From assembly GCA_963719285.1 (NCBI GenBank), contig CAVRBO010000001.1:1682487-1746486 (forward strand): 64,000 nt of DNA, read 5' to 3'. This DNA comes from C-114 sp963719285. GTDB lineage: Bacteria; Chloroflexota; Limnocylindria; Limnocylindrales; CSP1-4. The translations under genes and the position numbers were made by a program. The notes under the pieces were generated by a model. That model had not been told where the DNA came from, searched no databases, and saw nothing but the letters and a program-made list of their open reading frames with translations. This document shows positions 10,454 through 19,068 of this stretch, piece by piece; positions within the stretch are counted from its first letter, which is position 1; every line of letters begins with the position of its first letter.

Positions 10454-10789
10454 ACCCGGTCTTGCCTGGACGAACCCGACCGCATAGCCATGCGCGAGCG
10501 GACTGCCAAGATCTGGCTCGTCCATCGCTACTTCATCCCTCGGGAACATCGCGGAGACGACAAAGCGCGGGTCGCTTGCTCGGACGACTACGACGTTGCG
10601 GTCCTTTTGTAGCCTGATTGTGTCTCGCCCGTGACGTTCAATCCTGTACCTGACCTTCGTTGCCTGGTCAAGGACCGCATCAATGTCCCGCCCGGTAAAT
10701 GTCGTCCGTCCGCGAGGCGGGACGAGGGACCTGTAGGCCCGCTGGATCGTTACGGTTCCAGCGTAACCTCGGTCGCGGTCTCGAGCCAT
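10430..10789 (-). CDS. 119-aa hypothetical protein downstream of RHS tip
   Basis: Small basic protein of unrecognised family. The middle is KVRYRIERHGRDTIRLQKDRNVVVVRASDPRFVVSAMFP and the end is PGVYEIVCH. It has a good ribosome binding site (GGAGGGG five bases before ATG) and overlaps the upstream membrane-protein gene by 40 bases. Gene remnants ending (H/G)VYEIV(C/Y)(R/G) precede the R1 repeats at 18.85, 29.4 and 40.5 kb on the same strand, so this is the only complete member of a family whose 3' ends are repeatedly left behind. Position downstream of an RHS tip suggests a toxin/immunity accessory; that is inference. Confidence 0.6.
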   Translation of the reverse strand: MARDRDRGYAGTVTIQRAYRSLVPPRGRTTFTGRDIDAVLDQATKVRYRIERHGRDTIRLQKDRNVVVVRASDPRFVVSAMFPRDEVAMDEPDLGSPLAHGYAVGFVQARPGVYEIVCH

Positions 10790-11259
10790 CGGTGCCCCTC
10801 CGAGCTCGTAAGCTGTGGACCGGAGTAAAGTTCAGCGCCAGTGCCGATGGCAGCAATGACATCCGGAGGCTGGCTGTCTTCGGGGAGTAGAAGCAAGGAG
10901 ACGATCACCTTGCCGCTCGGCCAGGACGATAGATCAAATGAGCTCGTGCCTCCCACGCCGCCGGCAAGAACCACACTTGAACTCAGGTGAAGCGGGCTGT
11001 CCCGGCCATCCGTCGCCGCGGCACCCTCATTCCAAACTTCAATTTTCATGCGAGCGCCCGACGCGAGGGCCGCTCCCCAAGTAGCTTCCAACTGCCTTCT
11101 ATCGTCAATGTGCGCTGAAAGACTAAGGGGCCCGGGCCTATCCAAGGCTGTTGCGGACCTCCAGAGAGCAACGACCAGTACAACGCTGAGCACGGAGAGG
11201 ACTAGCCCGACTAGCAAGACGGCCGTTCTTCGACGCGGCCGAAATTTCCTGTCAAGCAT
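10750..11259 (-). CDS. Single-pass membrane protein, putative immunity partner
   Basis: 169 residues starting MLDRKFRPRRR, one strong transmembrane helix (TAVLLVGLVLSVLSVVLVVALW) and a predicted external beta-rich domain (LSLSAHIDDRRQLEATWG, SFDLSSWPSGKVIVSLLL). The ATG was chosen because it overlaps the RHS tip stop by eight bases, the usual arrangement of tip and immunity genes in this window. The family is not recognised; an inhibitor of the adjacent tip is a position-based guess. Confidence 0.6.
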   Translation of the reverse strand: MLDRKFRPRRRTAVLLVGLVLSVLSVVLVVALWRSATALDRPGPLSLSAHIDDRRQLEATWGAALASGARMKIEVWNEGAAATDGRDSPLHLSSSVVLAGGVGGTSSFDLSSWPSGKVIVSLLLLPEDSQPPDVIAAIGTGAELYSGPQLTSSEGHRWLETATEVTLEP

Positions 11260-12203
11260 GACTACGCACCATAAGTCTCGTAATGCCGTGGCCTCGAATA
11301 ATTCGTAAGTACCCATGCGCGAGTTCGTACGCGCAAAAGTACGCGCTCGCTGAAAACAGGGTGCCGGGATCGACGAAAAGGTTGTTGGAATAGATATGCG
11401 CGATCTCGCCGGCTAGAGCCTGGCCGACTCGGTTGTTCCATTCGTCCATACGTCGCGACAAAGGATTGTTGTGCGGGTCGCCATTCTCGTGGACCTGTGC
11501 CCATGCCTGCGCGGCGTTTCTGCCGAGCACGGATGTCAATGCACACTGCCAAGTGCAGTGGCGGAGCGCATCTCCACGTCCATCCACCGTCTCGTTTGGA
11601 TAGGTGCTCTCACTCACCATGATTGAGAACTTGCTCGCCAACGCCCAAACAATGCACTCGTATGGCCGGTTGGCGCACCTCCCTCGCTCCAGGCTGTTCA
11701 TGGCGTCCCAGCCTGGAAGCAGGCCTGAGGGGTCGTCGAGCGTCGCCGGGCTATTCCTAGCGTAGCGGTACGTACTCGTGTCGGCTCGCGAAGGGTCAGG
11801 TTGCAGGAAGCGACCGAGGGCCGGTGCATAGTGGCGGGCGTGCATGTAGAGCAGGCCGAGGCCGAACGCGTTATCCGACTGAACGTCCGCTAGCCCGACG
11901 TACAGGTAGCGGAAGCCGAGATCGCTGAACGGGGAGGCGACGGTTGTCGTCGACGCACCCCATGTTGTGTAGGTGAAGCTGTTGGCCAGCGTGACGCTGC
12001 CATCGGCATTCTGTCGCCACAAACCGAGAGCGTCTCCGTGGCCGTTCCACGCCGTGAGAAACGTCGCATTGTCGTCCGTGTCCGGGTCCCCGGTGACCGT
12101 CATCTTGATGATCCGGCCGCTCTCGCCCGTTACAAATGTACGCGTGATACCACTCGACACGATCTCCGAGGCGATCGCGTCACCTTGATAAGTGAAGGTG
12201 GTC
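11252..12203 (-). pseudogene. RHS C-terminal region with DUF6973-like tip, truncated by IS
   Basis: Last ~315 residues of an RHS protein. Visible: YD-type repeat remains (GLWRQNADGSVTLANSFTY), the RHS core signature (GLLYMHARHYAPALGRFLQPDPS, then YRYARNSPATLDDPSG), and a tip with GDALRHCTWQCALTS, HENGDPHNNP and MDEWNNRVGQ, the spacing of Arg-His, His-Glu and Asp/Asn-Asn seen in DUF6973-type RHS tips. The 5' part is cut at the left end of the IS at 12204, and nothing on the far side of the IS resembles RHS, so the IS also marks a deletion or rearrangement. No start codon survives. Confidence 0.75.
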
Positions 12204-12265
12204 TGTGGTGCGTCAGACTGAGTTGGACACTCGCCAGTGTGATGGCGGAGGGTGCCGGATGAGGT

Positions 12266-12598
12266 GTGACGACGATGGGGCGCAAGCCATTCAAGACGCC
12301 TGACGAGAAGCTCGCAATCGTGCTCTCGGTGCTCAAGGGCGAGACCACCCAGGTAGACGTCGCCCGACGTCTCCAGATGAGCCAGACCACCGTCGCCAAG
12401 TGGCAGAAGCAGTTCTTGGAGGGCGGACGCGAGAGCCTGGCCCGCGGCGACAACGCGGTGTCCCTGGCGTCGAGACGCGAGACCGAACTCGCGGGTCAGG
12501 TGGACGACCTGACGAGCGCCCTGGGTGAGGCCTACGTGGAGCTCCGCGTGTGGCGAAAAAAGGGGGCGCTCTACCCGCGTACGAAGAGCTCGAGCTGA
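12266..12598 (+). CDS. IS3-like transposase OrfA
   Basis: 110-residue helix-turn-helix protein (KLAIVLSVLKGETTQVDVARRL, SQTTVAKWQKQFLEGG) followed by a helical segment, as in OrfA of IS3-family elements; it binds the IS ends. The start may be GTG 12266 or ATG 12275. Near its end the codons CGA AAA AAG form A AAA AAG (12556-12562) in the zero frame, a canonical -1 slippery heptamer. Slippage joins it to OrfB (..KKGGALPAYEE), making the OrfAB transposase. Confidence 0.9.
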   Translation: MTTMGRKPFKTPDEKLAIVLSVLKGETTQVDVARRLQMSQTTVAKWQKQFLEGGRESLARGDNAVSLASRRETELAGQVDDLTSALGEAYVELRVWRKKGALYPRTKSSS

Positions 12599-13530
12599 TC
12601 CGCGCCGAGGGCGCCGTGCCGGTCCGCCGGTTCGTGGCCCGCCTCGGGATCCCGGCGTCGACCTGGTATCACTGGCGGGCCGGGCACTTGCGCGGCCGAC
12701 CGGTCCGACGCTGGCCGGCACCGGTCGTCGATGCGATCGAGGAGCCGGCCGCCCAGATGGCCTATCGCTGGTCGGCCTGGGGGCATCGCAAGATCTGGGC
12801 GATGCTCCGGGCGGACGGGGTGGCGGTGTCACGCAGCTCGGTCGAGCGGGCGCTGCGGCGGCGCGATCTGCTCATGCCCGTGCGCTACCAGGCCGAACGG
12901 CGGCAGCTGGCGGTCGCCCGACGAGCCCTGTTCGTGGACGCGCCGGCCCGTCGGAACCGGGTCTGGCAGACCGACTTCACCGAGTACGAGACGAGCCGCG
13001 GAGGCACCTGGCGGGTGAGTCCGGTCGTCGACTACGCGACGAAGGTCTGCCTCGCCGCGCCGGTCTCCGGGACGACCACCGCGCGGGACGCCATCAGCGC
13101 CCTCCTGGTGGCCATCGCCGAGGCGGAACGGCTGCTCGGGCATCCACTCCTCGATGACTGCGTCGATCGACGGACCGGCGAGCTCACGCCGGTGACCATC
13201 GTGACCGACAACGGACCGGCCTACAAGAGCGCCGACTTCGTCCACTTCATCGCCAGCCGGCCTGAGCTCGCCCACGTCCGTACCCGCCACCACGCGCCCG
13301 AGACCAACGGCGTGGTCGAGCGGTTCAACCAAACGCTCAAGTACGAGCATCTGTACCGCCATGAGATCGCCGACGCGCTCGAGCTCTCCGACCAAGTCGA
13401 AGTCCTCCGGGAGCTCTACAACGAGATCCGTCCGCACGAGACCCTGGGTCAGATCCCACCGATGAACCGGTACCTCGCCGAGCCCGCCGAATCACACCTA
13501 TCCGCGCCCGATTCTGTCCAAGAATCTTGA
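12550..13530 (+). CDS. IS3-like transposase OrfB (rve integrase, DDE)
   Basis: Catalytic half of the transposase. It has an N-terminal helical HTH_21-like segment, then the integrase core with D in WQTDFTEYE, D in VTDNGPAYKS and E in TNGVVERFNQT, the DD(35)E triad of IS3-family enzymes, and a closing YNEIRPHETLGQIPP. It is most likely made as a fusion with OrfA by -1 frameshifting; the GTG at 12550 is probably not the main start. Apparently intact and identical to the copy at 45555. Confidence 0.93.
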   Translation: MAKKGGALPAYEELELIRAEGAVPVRRFVARLGIPASTWYHWRAGHLRGRPVRRWPAPVVDAIEEPAAQMAYRWSAWGHRKIWAMLRADGVAVSRSSVERALRRRDLLMPVRYQAERRQLAVARRALFVDAPARRNRVWQTDFTEYETSRGGTWRVSPVVDYATKVCLAAPVSGTTTARDAISALLVAIAEAERLLGHPLLDDCVDRRTGELTPVTIVTDNGPAYKSADFVHFIASRPELAHVRTRHHAPETNGVVERFNQTLKYEHLYRHEIADALELSDQVEVLRELYNEIRPHETLGQIPPMNRYLAEPAESHLSAPDSVQES

Positions 13531-13541
13531 CGCGGGACACA

Positions 13542-13905
13542 TCGCCCCGCGGCTCGCGGCGAGTCGGACATCGAAGGGTACGTCGTACCGGGTAAGGACG
13601 AACACGAGACCCAGCGCGGCCGGGATGACCAGCCAGCGGAGCCAGTGCCGCCATGGCAAGCGGAGCCGCTCGGTCCAGGCGGCGCCGAGGAACCGGAGGA
13701 ACCAGGTGGCCGCAAGGAGCAACCAGATCGGGAGCGCCAAGAGCAGCATCTCGAAGGAGGCCCGACTGTTCGCGTCCAAGGCAACGATGATCGCGATCGC
13801 GGTCGCCAGGTAGAACGGGACGCCCGGCGGACCGAAGAAGCGGCTCCTAGTTCCATCGCGGTTCGAGATAGCGCGCGGTGGCTTCGCCGTGTCCGACACG
13901 CTCAT
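13542..13905 (-). pseudogene. Small multi-pass membrane protein, C-terminus cut by IS
   Basis: Starts at MSVSDTAKPPR (ATG 13905) and has three hydrophobic helices (FYLATAIAIIVALDA; MLLLALPIWLLLAATWFL; WLVIPAALGLVFVL). The frame runs into the IS right end at 13541 and stops inside it, so the natural C-terminus is lost. Unrecognised family; small membrane proteins of this kind are frequent immunity candidates here. Confidence 0.55.
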
Positions 13906-14202
13906 ACCGACCCCGCCACTCACTTGGCAAGCATCGAGCACCTGTTACGACGGCGCAATAGGCCTCCCGTCACGAGAAGGCCCCGGCCGGGCTCGGTCGC
14001 CGTTCCCGCAACAGCTGCGCGTCCTGGCTCAGGACGTGCGGTCTCGTTAGGCGCGGAGCACGGCCTCGAACGTCCAGCGGCCATGCGCCCCCTCGATCGG
14101 CCGGGACACCGACACGGGAAGCTGCTGCTGCGTCGCACCACGACAAGCCCTAGGGACCTGGCGTAGCCGTCCGATCTCAGCGAAACGCGGCCAGGACGTT
14201 GT
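13906..14202. other. Intergenic, nothing recognised
   Basis: About 300 bp between a truncated membrane-protein gene and the 3' end of the methyltransferase gene. I see no supported gene, repeat or clear terminator. Confidence 0.4.
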
Positions 14203-15792
14203 TCAGGCCACGCGGGCGCGTCTGCGCCCGAGCCTGCGCGTCCTGAACGTGAGGTAGGCCGCCCAGACCCGCTCATGGTCGATCCCGACGACGTCATCGG
14301 CGACCTTGGCGGCGGCCTTGAGATCGCTGTCCTTGACCAAGCTTTCGATCAGAGGGAATGCCGCTTCAAGGTTGGACGCCTGCTCCGGTTGGCCGACGGG
14401 CACGAGTACTCGCTCCGCCTCTTTTGTCTCGAGTTTGAGCACCCCGCCACCGTAGGCCCGTCCTTCGATCTCGGCGCTCAGGAGGGTCAACGAGCTTGCC
14501 ATTGCAGCTGCGAGTGCCCGAGCTGGTGGCGCCAGCAACCCGAGAGTGACCCCGTGCAGTAGGTTGCTCGACCACGCTCCTACATCGTTCACGATCAGCC
14601 GCGGTCCGAGGTGGCTCATGTATGGCATGAAGGCGTCCGGCCTCGACCTCGGTAGCGGCACCGCGTACCAGGGTCGCCGAATCCTGCACTTGTAGCCGAG
14701 CGCGACTCCCGATGCCTGACCCTCCTCGAGGTAGGCGAGGAGATTCGAGTCCGACGGCTCCGGGCGGTTCGCGAGGTCGAGCAGGAGCCGAACATCGGCC
14801 TCACTGGCGAGCAATCCCGGCACGTCGCCCGGGCGACGGATGGTCGGGGTGAGGACGTCGAGGGGGATCGCACGAAGAGCCGCGTCGGCCCGGGACAGGA
14901 TGAAGAAGTCGTTGGCGCCCGAGACGAACCCGATATCGACGCTGGCGATCGCCCCGAGCGAGACCGCGCTGCCCGAGGTCATCGCCTCCTCGTACACGAG
15001 GCCGGCCCCAACATCGATCGCACGGCTCCACCGTCGTGATGGCGTAGCGGCGGACAGGGCCGGGTAGGCGTCGACGTCCAGGGTGGCGAGCGAGCGCTCG
15101 TCTGGCAGCCGCACGACGCGAAGCCCGCGCCGATCGTCATTCGAGGCGAGGAGCAGGACCGCATCCACCTGCGCACCGTCGAACACCGCCCGGTCGAACG
15201 CGAGGACGACGACCGACCCAAACCGACGAAGCAGCAGATCGCGGACCGGCTCGCCATAGTCGACATGCAGCAGCTCCGCTGGGAGGACGAGCGCGAGCCG
15301 GCCCATCGGTCGGAGGAACCCGACCGAATGGACGACGAAGTGCGCCCAGGAGGACGCCAATCGCGTGAGCTCCACCCCCTGCGCCCTGGCCCGAGCGAGG
15401 CCCTTCTCCCGGTCCTCACCAGTGAACCCGTGATACCGGATATACGGGGGGTTGCCGATAACGGCATCGATCGGAGGGAGCGCAGTCGGATCGACGTCGA
15501 AAAAGTCCGAGGTGATGATCCTGGCGGCGGGAGCGAGCGACTCGGCCTTCAGAGCCTCCCCTGGATCGCGCTCCACGCCGATGAACCGGTCACGGAGATC
15601 GTCAACCCCGAGCGCGGCGAACCGCTCGGCGATCGACGCCACAAAGGCTCCGTCTCCGCACGATGGTTCGAGGACACGCTCAGTCGGCTTCCGAATCGCC
15701 CAGCGGGCCAGGAACCGCGTCAGCTCAAGAGGTGTGTAGAAGGCGCCACGCGCTTTTGCCTCGCCGGGCGTCTCAAGACCAGTCGGGATCAC
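14203..15792 (-). CDS. N6-adenine DNA methyltransferase of a type II-like RM system
   Basis: 529 residues. Motifs: GAFYTPLELTRFLARWAI near the N-terminus, AdoMet-binding VLEPSCGDGAFV (about residues 40-51), and the catalytic NPPY in DAVIGNPPYIRYHGF (about residue 110), marking an N6-adenine (gamma-type) methylase. The C-terminal half (from about residue 270) would be the target-recognition domain. It transfers a methyl group from AdoMet to adenine in the recognition site and protects host DNA. It lies 34 bp downstream of the endonuclease gene, so they are probably co-transcribed. Recognition sequence unknown. Confidence 0.88.
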   Translation of the reverse strand: MIPTGLETPGEAKARGAFYTPLELTRFLARWAIRKPTERVLEPSCGDGAFVASIAERFAALGVDDLRDRFIGVERDPGEALKAESLAPAARIITSDFFDVDPTALPPIDAVIGNPPYIRYHGFTGEDREKGLARARAQGVELTRLASSWAHFVVHSVGFLRPMGRLALVLPAELLHVDYGEPVRDLLLRRFGSVVVLAFDRAVFDGAQVDAVLLLASNDDRRGLRVVRLPDERSLATLDVDAYPALSAATPSRRWSRAIDVGAGLVYEEAMTSGSAVSLGAIASVDIGFVSGANDFFILSRADAALRAIPLDVLTPTIRRPGDVPGLLASEADVRLLLDLANRPEPSDSNLLAYLEEGQASGVALGYKCRIRRPWYAVPLPRSRPDAFMPYMSHLGPRLIVNDVGAWSSNLLHGVTLGLLAPPARALAAAMASSLTLLSAEIEGRAYGGGVLKLETKEAERVLVPVGQPEQASNLEAAFPLIESLVKDSDLKAAAKVADDVVGIDHERVWAAYLTFRTRRLGRRRARVA

Positions 15793-15826
15793 GCGCCCAT
15801 CCTACCGGTCGCCCCTGCATTGGGCC

Positions 15827-16726
15827 TTACTCGGTTGCGATGTCGTCGACGCGATCGAGGGCCTCCGCCGCCTTGGTCGCGGGGCCGGCGCTGTCATCAG
15901 GGATCGCCTCAACACCCTCTCGGCGAAGGGCAACGAGGTCTTGGCACGCTCCGTACAGCACGCGGTCCATGCTGATACCCGGCGGGACATCGAATGTTCG
16001 ATACGTCGTCGGTGCGACCTCAGAAATCGGGCCGAAGCAGAAGAGCCCGACACCGTCGACGACCTGGGCCGCCGTGTGAGCGAACGCGATGGTTGCGTCG
16101 AGATCGGTCTTGCTCACGATCCGGGCGGCGATGAAGAGATAGGCCTGCGGTCGAACGGTGTGGAGCCAAGTCGTCAGGTTCCCGCCCGGGGCCGAAGCCG
16201 GCTGGCCGCGCCCCGCCATGATCCGTCCGTACTCGGCCTTGAGGTCGATCGTCTTGAAGGCGACCTCCTTGACCCGCTTCGCGAGGTCAGCAGATCCGGG
16301 CCGGCCGATCGGCTTCTGCTTCGGCGAGAGCGGGTGGCGGGGTGTTCCGACCGCTTTGACCTCCAGAGTGAACTTGACCACTCCCTCGTTCGGATATGTC
16401 ACGTCGAGGTTGTGGTTGGGGAAGACGAGCCCCGGCACGCCACCCCGCGAGTAGAGCTGGACATCCGCGCAGCCCTCGAGAATCAGCGCGAGCAGATCGT
16501 TGAGGAAATCGCCCTTGCCGTTCTGCAATTCGCCGATGTTCGCGATTCCGGTCGCGACGTTCGCATCGAAGCCCTCCATCGCGCGAACGAAGGCGTCCTC
16601 GACTTCGGTCCACGTCCGTGGTCGCTTGGCCTCAGCGGCTCGATACATCGCCAGCAGAGGGGCGCACGCAGGTTTCGTGGCAACGAGTTTGCTGGTAGAC
16701 CGAGGCTTGCTCGAGGGCTTGGCCAT
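15827..16726 (-). CDS. Probable type II restriction endonuclease
   Basis: 299 residues with a basic N-terminus (KPSSKPRSTSK). The likely PD-(D/E)xK core is NHNLDVTYPNEG followed by FTLEVKAVG (D, then E-x-K, about residues 107-125). The partner is the methyltransferase immediately downstream, and an endonuclease/methylase pair is the simplest reading. No family name is assigned with confidence; XamI-type enzymes are one possibility to test. It would cleave unmethylated DNA in the cytoplasm and could stabilise the island by post-segregational killing. Confidence 0.7.
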   Translation of the reverse strand: MAKPSSKPRSTSKLVATKPACAPLLAMYRAAEAKRPRTWTEVEDAFVRAMEGFDANVATGIANIGELQNGKGDFLNDLLALILEGCADVQLYSRGGVPGLVFPNHNLDVTYPNEGVVKFTLEVKAVGTPRHPLSPKQKPIGRPGSADLAKRVKEVAFKTIDLKAEYGRIMAGRGQPASAPGGNLTTWLHTVRPQAYLFIAARIVSKTDLDATIAFAHTAAQVVDGVGLFCFGPISEVAPTTYRTFDVPPGISMDRVLYGACQDLVALRREGVEAIPDDSAGPATKAAEALDRVDDIATE

Positions 16727-17089
16727 GGTCTCAGCATCTTAGGGATGGATCTCGACGCAGGCTTGGCTGTTCGGTCGGCGGTCTGGCTTCGCGGAAGCGG
16801 CAGTGAACCATCGGCGCTTACGGGACGCCCGGGTGAGCGGAATGCCAGGCTGCCTACGTGGCTGACTGTAAGAGGTCCCTCTCGCCAGGGCTTCGATGAT
16901 GAGCACGAATTGGGGGGCGTCCAATGGGGCGTCTTGGCGCCCCTCCTGACGCCCCTCCTGGCGCGGGCGATCTGCGGCCATTGGCGGCAGTTCAGGGCAA
17001 CTGCGAGGACGGGGAGAGACGTGCCGTCGCGGCTGAGCATCGATGGCAGGACGGGCGCCGGTGATCCGACATCGCAGAGGCGCGTGTGT
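16727..17089. other. Upstream region of RM genes
   Basis: About 360 bp without a supported gene. It contains an inverted repeat GGGGCGTC (16926-16933) / GACGCCCC (16948-16955) and a direct repeat CGCCCCTCCTG (16938 and 16950), which could be a control-protein operator or remnant. No controller gene was found. Confidence 0.4.
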
Positions 17090-17310
17090 AGACCATTGAT
17101 GTCCCGGTCCCAATCTGCGGAATCCGATCGGGCCATACGTTCGTTGGAATGTCGTCGGAACGACCGATCCGGCGACCAATCCGACGAACGAATTCGCGGC
17201 CGTCTCCGAGGAAGTCAACCGGACGCGACGCGAGCGCCTGGCGAGACTCAGCGCAGAGAGGAGCATGCCTCCCCGGGCCCTTCGTGACAATTGTTCCAAC
17301 CGCTGTAACA
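17090..17310. repeat. Intergenic repeat block R2, copy 1
   Basis: Related over ~220 bp to 40030-40272. Landmarks are ctgcggaatccgatcggg, cgtcggaacgaccgat and the closing gtgacaattgttNc..ccgctgtaacaa. In the other copy it lies upstream of a giant-protein gene, so it may be displaced promoter DNA. Confidence 0.55.
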
Positions 17311-17600
17311 AACCCACGGGGGAGCGCGCCACGAGCCCTCTGGCCCATGCATTCGGCCATGCATTCGATCGTAATTCGACCGTCATTCGGATGACGATCC
17401 GACGCATGGGTCTCCCGCACGAATCCGCGAGTTGGCAGACGGGACATCAATAGCCCTCATCGTCCGCTCCGCCAACGCGACGCTCCGCCATGCTCCCGGT
17501 CATCGACCGTAGTACAAGCGCGCCAGTGTCAGGATCCTCAGCCGACCACCCAGCGGCCGCCGCTCCACCGCGCTCCCGCCGTCGCGCCCACGACGACGTA
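17303..17600. repeat. Intergenic repeat block R4, copy 2
   Basis: Diverged copy of 9772-10085. At 17349-17400 the pentamer ATTCG occurs four times at 11-12 bp spacing (helical phasing), ending in CGTCAT-TCGG-ATGACG. No coding potential seen. Confidence 0.5.
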
Positions 17601-17621
17601 GATCGAGAGACTCGATTCGCC

Positions 17622-18053
17622 TTACCGCCAAGGGTTGAGGTTCGACCAGGCCCCGAATAGTCCCGCCACGGTTCCGAGCAAGAGGAGTGCCCGACCGATG
17701 GCGCGGCGTCGCTGCAACCTGGCAACCCAGACGACGAAGATCACCACGGCGACCTTCAACGCGAAGCCAACGTACAGGCGGATGACGGGGTCGGTAATCC
17801 ACGCGAGGAGTGGGTTGACCTCGACGAAGTAGCCTCTGGGTTCTGTTGACGACAGGCCTTGTGCGCTCGCGAAGTCGAGGAGCTGGCCGCCGGCGAACGC
17901 GATGGCGAGTGTGACAAACGCGATCCGCCACGCCAATTCCCGCGACCGGACGGTCTCCGGCGTGGCCTCACGTTCCGGCGGCGGGACCACGCTCCGAAGC
18001 ATCGTGGTCACTCTAGACGACTGACTGGTCGGCGAGAGTTCGGGAGTGTCCAT
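17622..18053 (-). CDS. Small multi-pass membrane protein (DUF5658-like)
   Basis: 143 residues with a cytoplasmic-type N-terminus and three or four hydrophobic helices (IAFVTLAIAFAGGQLLDF, IRLYVGFALKVAVVIFVVWV, RALLLLGTVAGLFGAW). Membrane segments separated by an E-x-NP motif (FVEVNPLLAW) and a late lysine helix recall DUF5658-type proteins, but I am not sure. It lies 48 bp downstream of a lipoprotein gene on the same strand, between repeat blocks R4 and R1. Confidence 0.6.
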   Translation of the reverse strand: MDTPELSPTSQSSRVTTMLRSVVPPPEREATPETVRSRELAWRIAFVTLAIAFAGGQLLDFASAQGLSSTEPRGYFVEVNPLLAWITDPVIRLYVGFALKVAVVIFVVWVARLQRRRAIGRALLLLGTVAGLFGAWSNLNPWR

Positions 18054-18101
18054 CCGCTCAATGACCGAGCCCGGCGACGGATTCCCGGTGCGTAGCCAAC
18101 G

Positions 18102-18470
18102 TCACGTCGGAGCGGGCGACGCAGGCGCCGAAGATGCCGTGATGACCCACCTGTCGTCGAGACACACCTTGCCCTCCCGCCTCGCGACTTCATGGCGCTG
18201 CTGGTCCAGGGCGGTCAGTGTCAGCACAGTGCACGTGTCGCCAGAGTCACTGACGCCAGGAAAACCCGCGATCGGGACCGCTTGGCCCGGACCGAGGGCT
18301 CCAGCGATCGGAGCCCCGTTCGCGTAGACGGTCACGGTTACGCCCGTTCGGTTCTCCAGCCACAGACCTCGGAATCCTTGCTCAGAACAGCCGCCGAGGA
18401 GGCTTACGCCGACCAGCAGGCAGAAGATCGTCGGTCGGGCGCGATTGCCGAAGTGGCTGAGCAACACCAT
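18102..18470 (-). CDS. Small secreted lipoprotein, SEQG family
   Basis: 122 residues with signal peptide FCLLVGVSLLGGC (lipobox LLGGC) followed by SEQGFRGLWLENRTGVTVTVY, GFPGVSDSGDTC, LTALDQQRHEVAR and CLDDRWVI. A clear paralogue of 3047-3466. Unlike the others it is not preceded by a giant exported-protein gene; R1 repeat DNA lies upstream instead, so the giant gene may have been lost by recombination. Confidence 0.78.
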   Translation of the reverse strand: MVLLSHFGNRARPTIFCLLVGVSLLGGCSEQGFRGLWLENRTGVTVTVYANGAPIAGALGPGQAVPIAGFPGVSDSGDTCTVLTLTALDQQRHEVARREGKVCLDDRWVITASSAPASPAPT

Positions 18471-18566
18471 TGGCCTATCGTGCGCTGCGAGCTGGCGCCG
18501 TCAAGGGCACGCATGTTCGCAACAGCGTCGTCCGCGAGGCTGATTCCGAGCGCCATGCAAGAACAC

Positions 18567-18853
18567 CAGGCGCCCTCGTCCGGAGGCGCCAGCGCTATCC
18601 AGATGGCACCGACCCGCGTAGAGCGAAGCGAGTCGGGTTTCGGGCCCTCGCGCGCCCGAGCACGATCGGGTGTCGTGCTCGTCGTCACCCTAGTGTCACG
18701 TATGGTGTTACGGAGCGCGTTACGCAGCGCGTTACGAGACGCGACAGTGTCGCGACTCGAGACATCCATCGCGGCGATCCTGGTCCGGACGGTTCTCGAG
18801 CCGAGCATAGCTCAGGGCCCAAGCTGAAATCAGCGGCACACAATCTCGTACAC
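18567..18853. repeat. Repeat R1, copy 2
   Basis: Same structure as at 10164-10453: hairpin AGCACGA..TCGTGCT, direct repeats TTACGGAGCGCG / TTACGCAGCGCG / TTACGAGACGCG and palindrome CGCGACAGTGTCGCG. Just right of it, read on the minus strand, lies a fragment encoding FVEARPHVYEIVCR, matching the C-terminus of 10430-10789. The recombinase element begins directly after. Confidence 0.7.
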
Positions 18854-19068
18854 ATGCGGCCTTGCCTCGACGAACGCTAGCGCATAGCGTCCGGTGATGA
18901 GCCGTTCAGCGTCGATGGAGCACCTCCGGCCGGGTCGCCCGGCCCGGTTGACCGCGTTCGAGGCGGCGCTTGTCGAGCTCATCGTCGCCACCGAGCACTG
19001 CCGGCTGGCGGTCGCGCCAGAGAGCGGTAGACTTCACGATCGGTACGCACAGACGAAAGGACGGCACC

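Larger units (their letters stand above)
12204..13541 (+). mobile_element. IS3-like insertion sequence, copy 1 (1338 bp)
   Basis: The boundaries come from comparison with the apparently identical copy at 45209-46546. The ends are imperfect inverted repeats: left TGTGGTGCGTCAGACTGAGT.. and right (reverse complement) TGTGTCCCGCGTCAAGATTC.., both reaching TTGGACA. It encodes OrfA and OrfB in -1 relation. No target duplication is visible (left flank ..GGTC, right flank TCGC..), consistent with rearrangement after insertion. Confidence 0.9.

Noticed and set aside
12204..12832. RHS reading frame continuing upstream through the IS on the minus strand
   Set aside because: That part is antisense to OrfA/OrfB; RHS homology ends at the IS boundary.
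16739..17407. Minus-strand frame upstream of the endonuclease as a controller gene
   Set aside because: No helix-turn-helix and low-complexity repeats (EGRQEGRQ); it spans repeat block R2.
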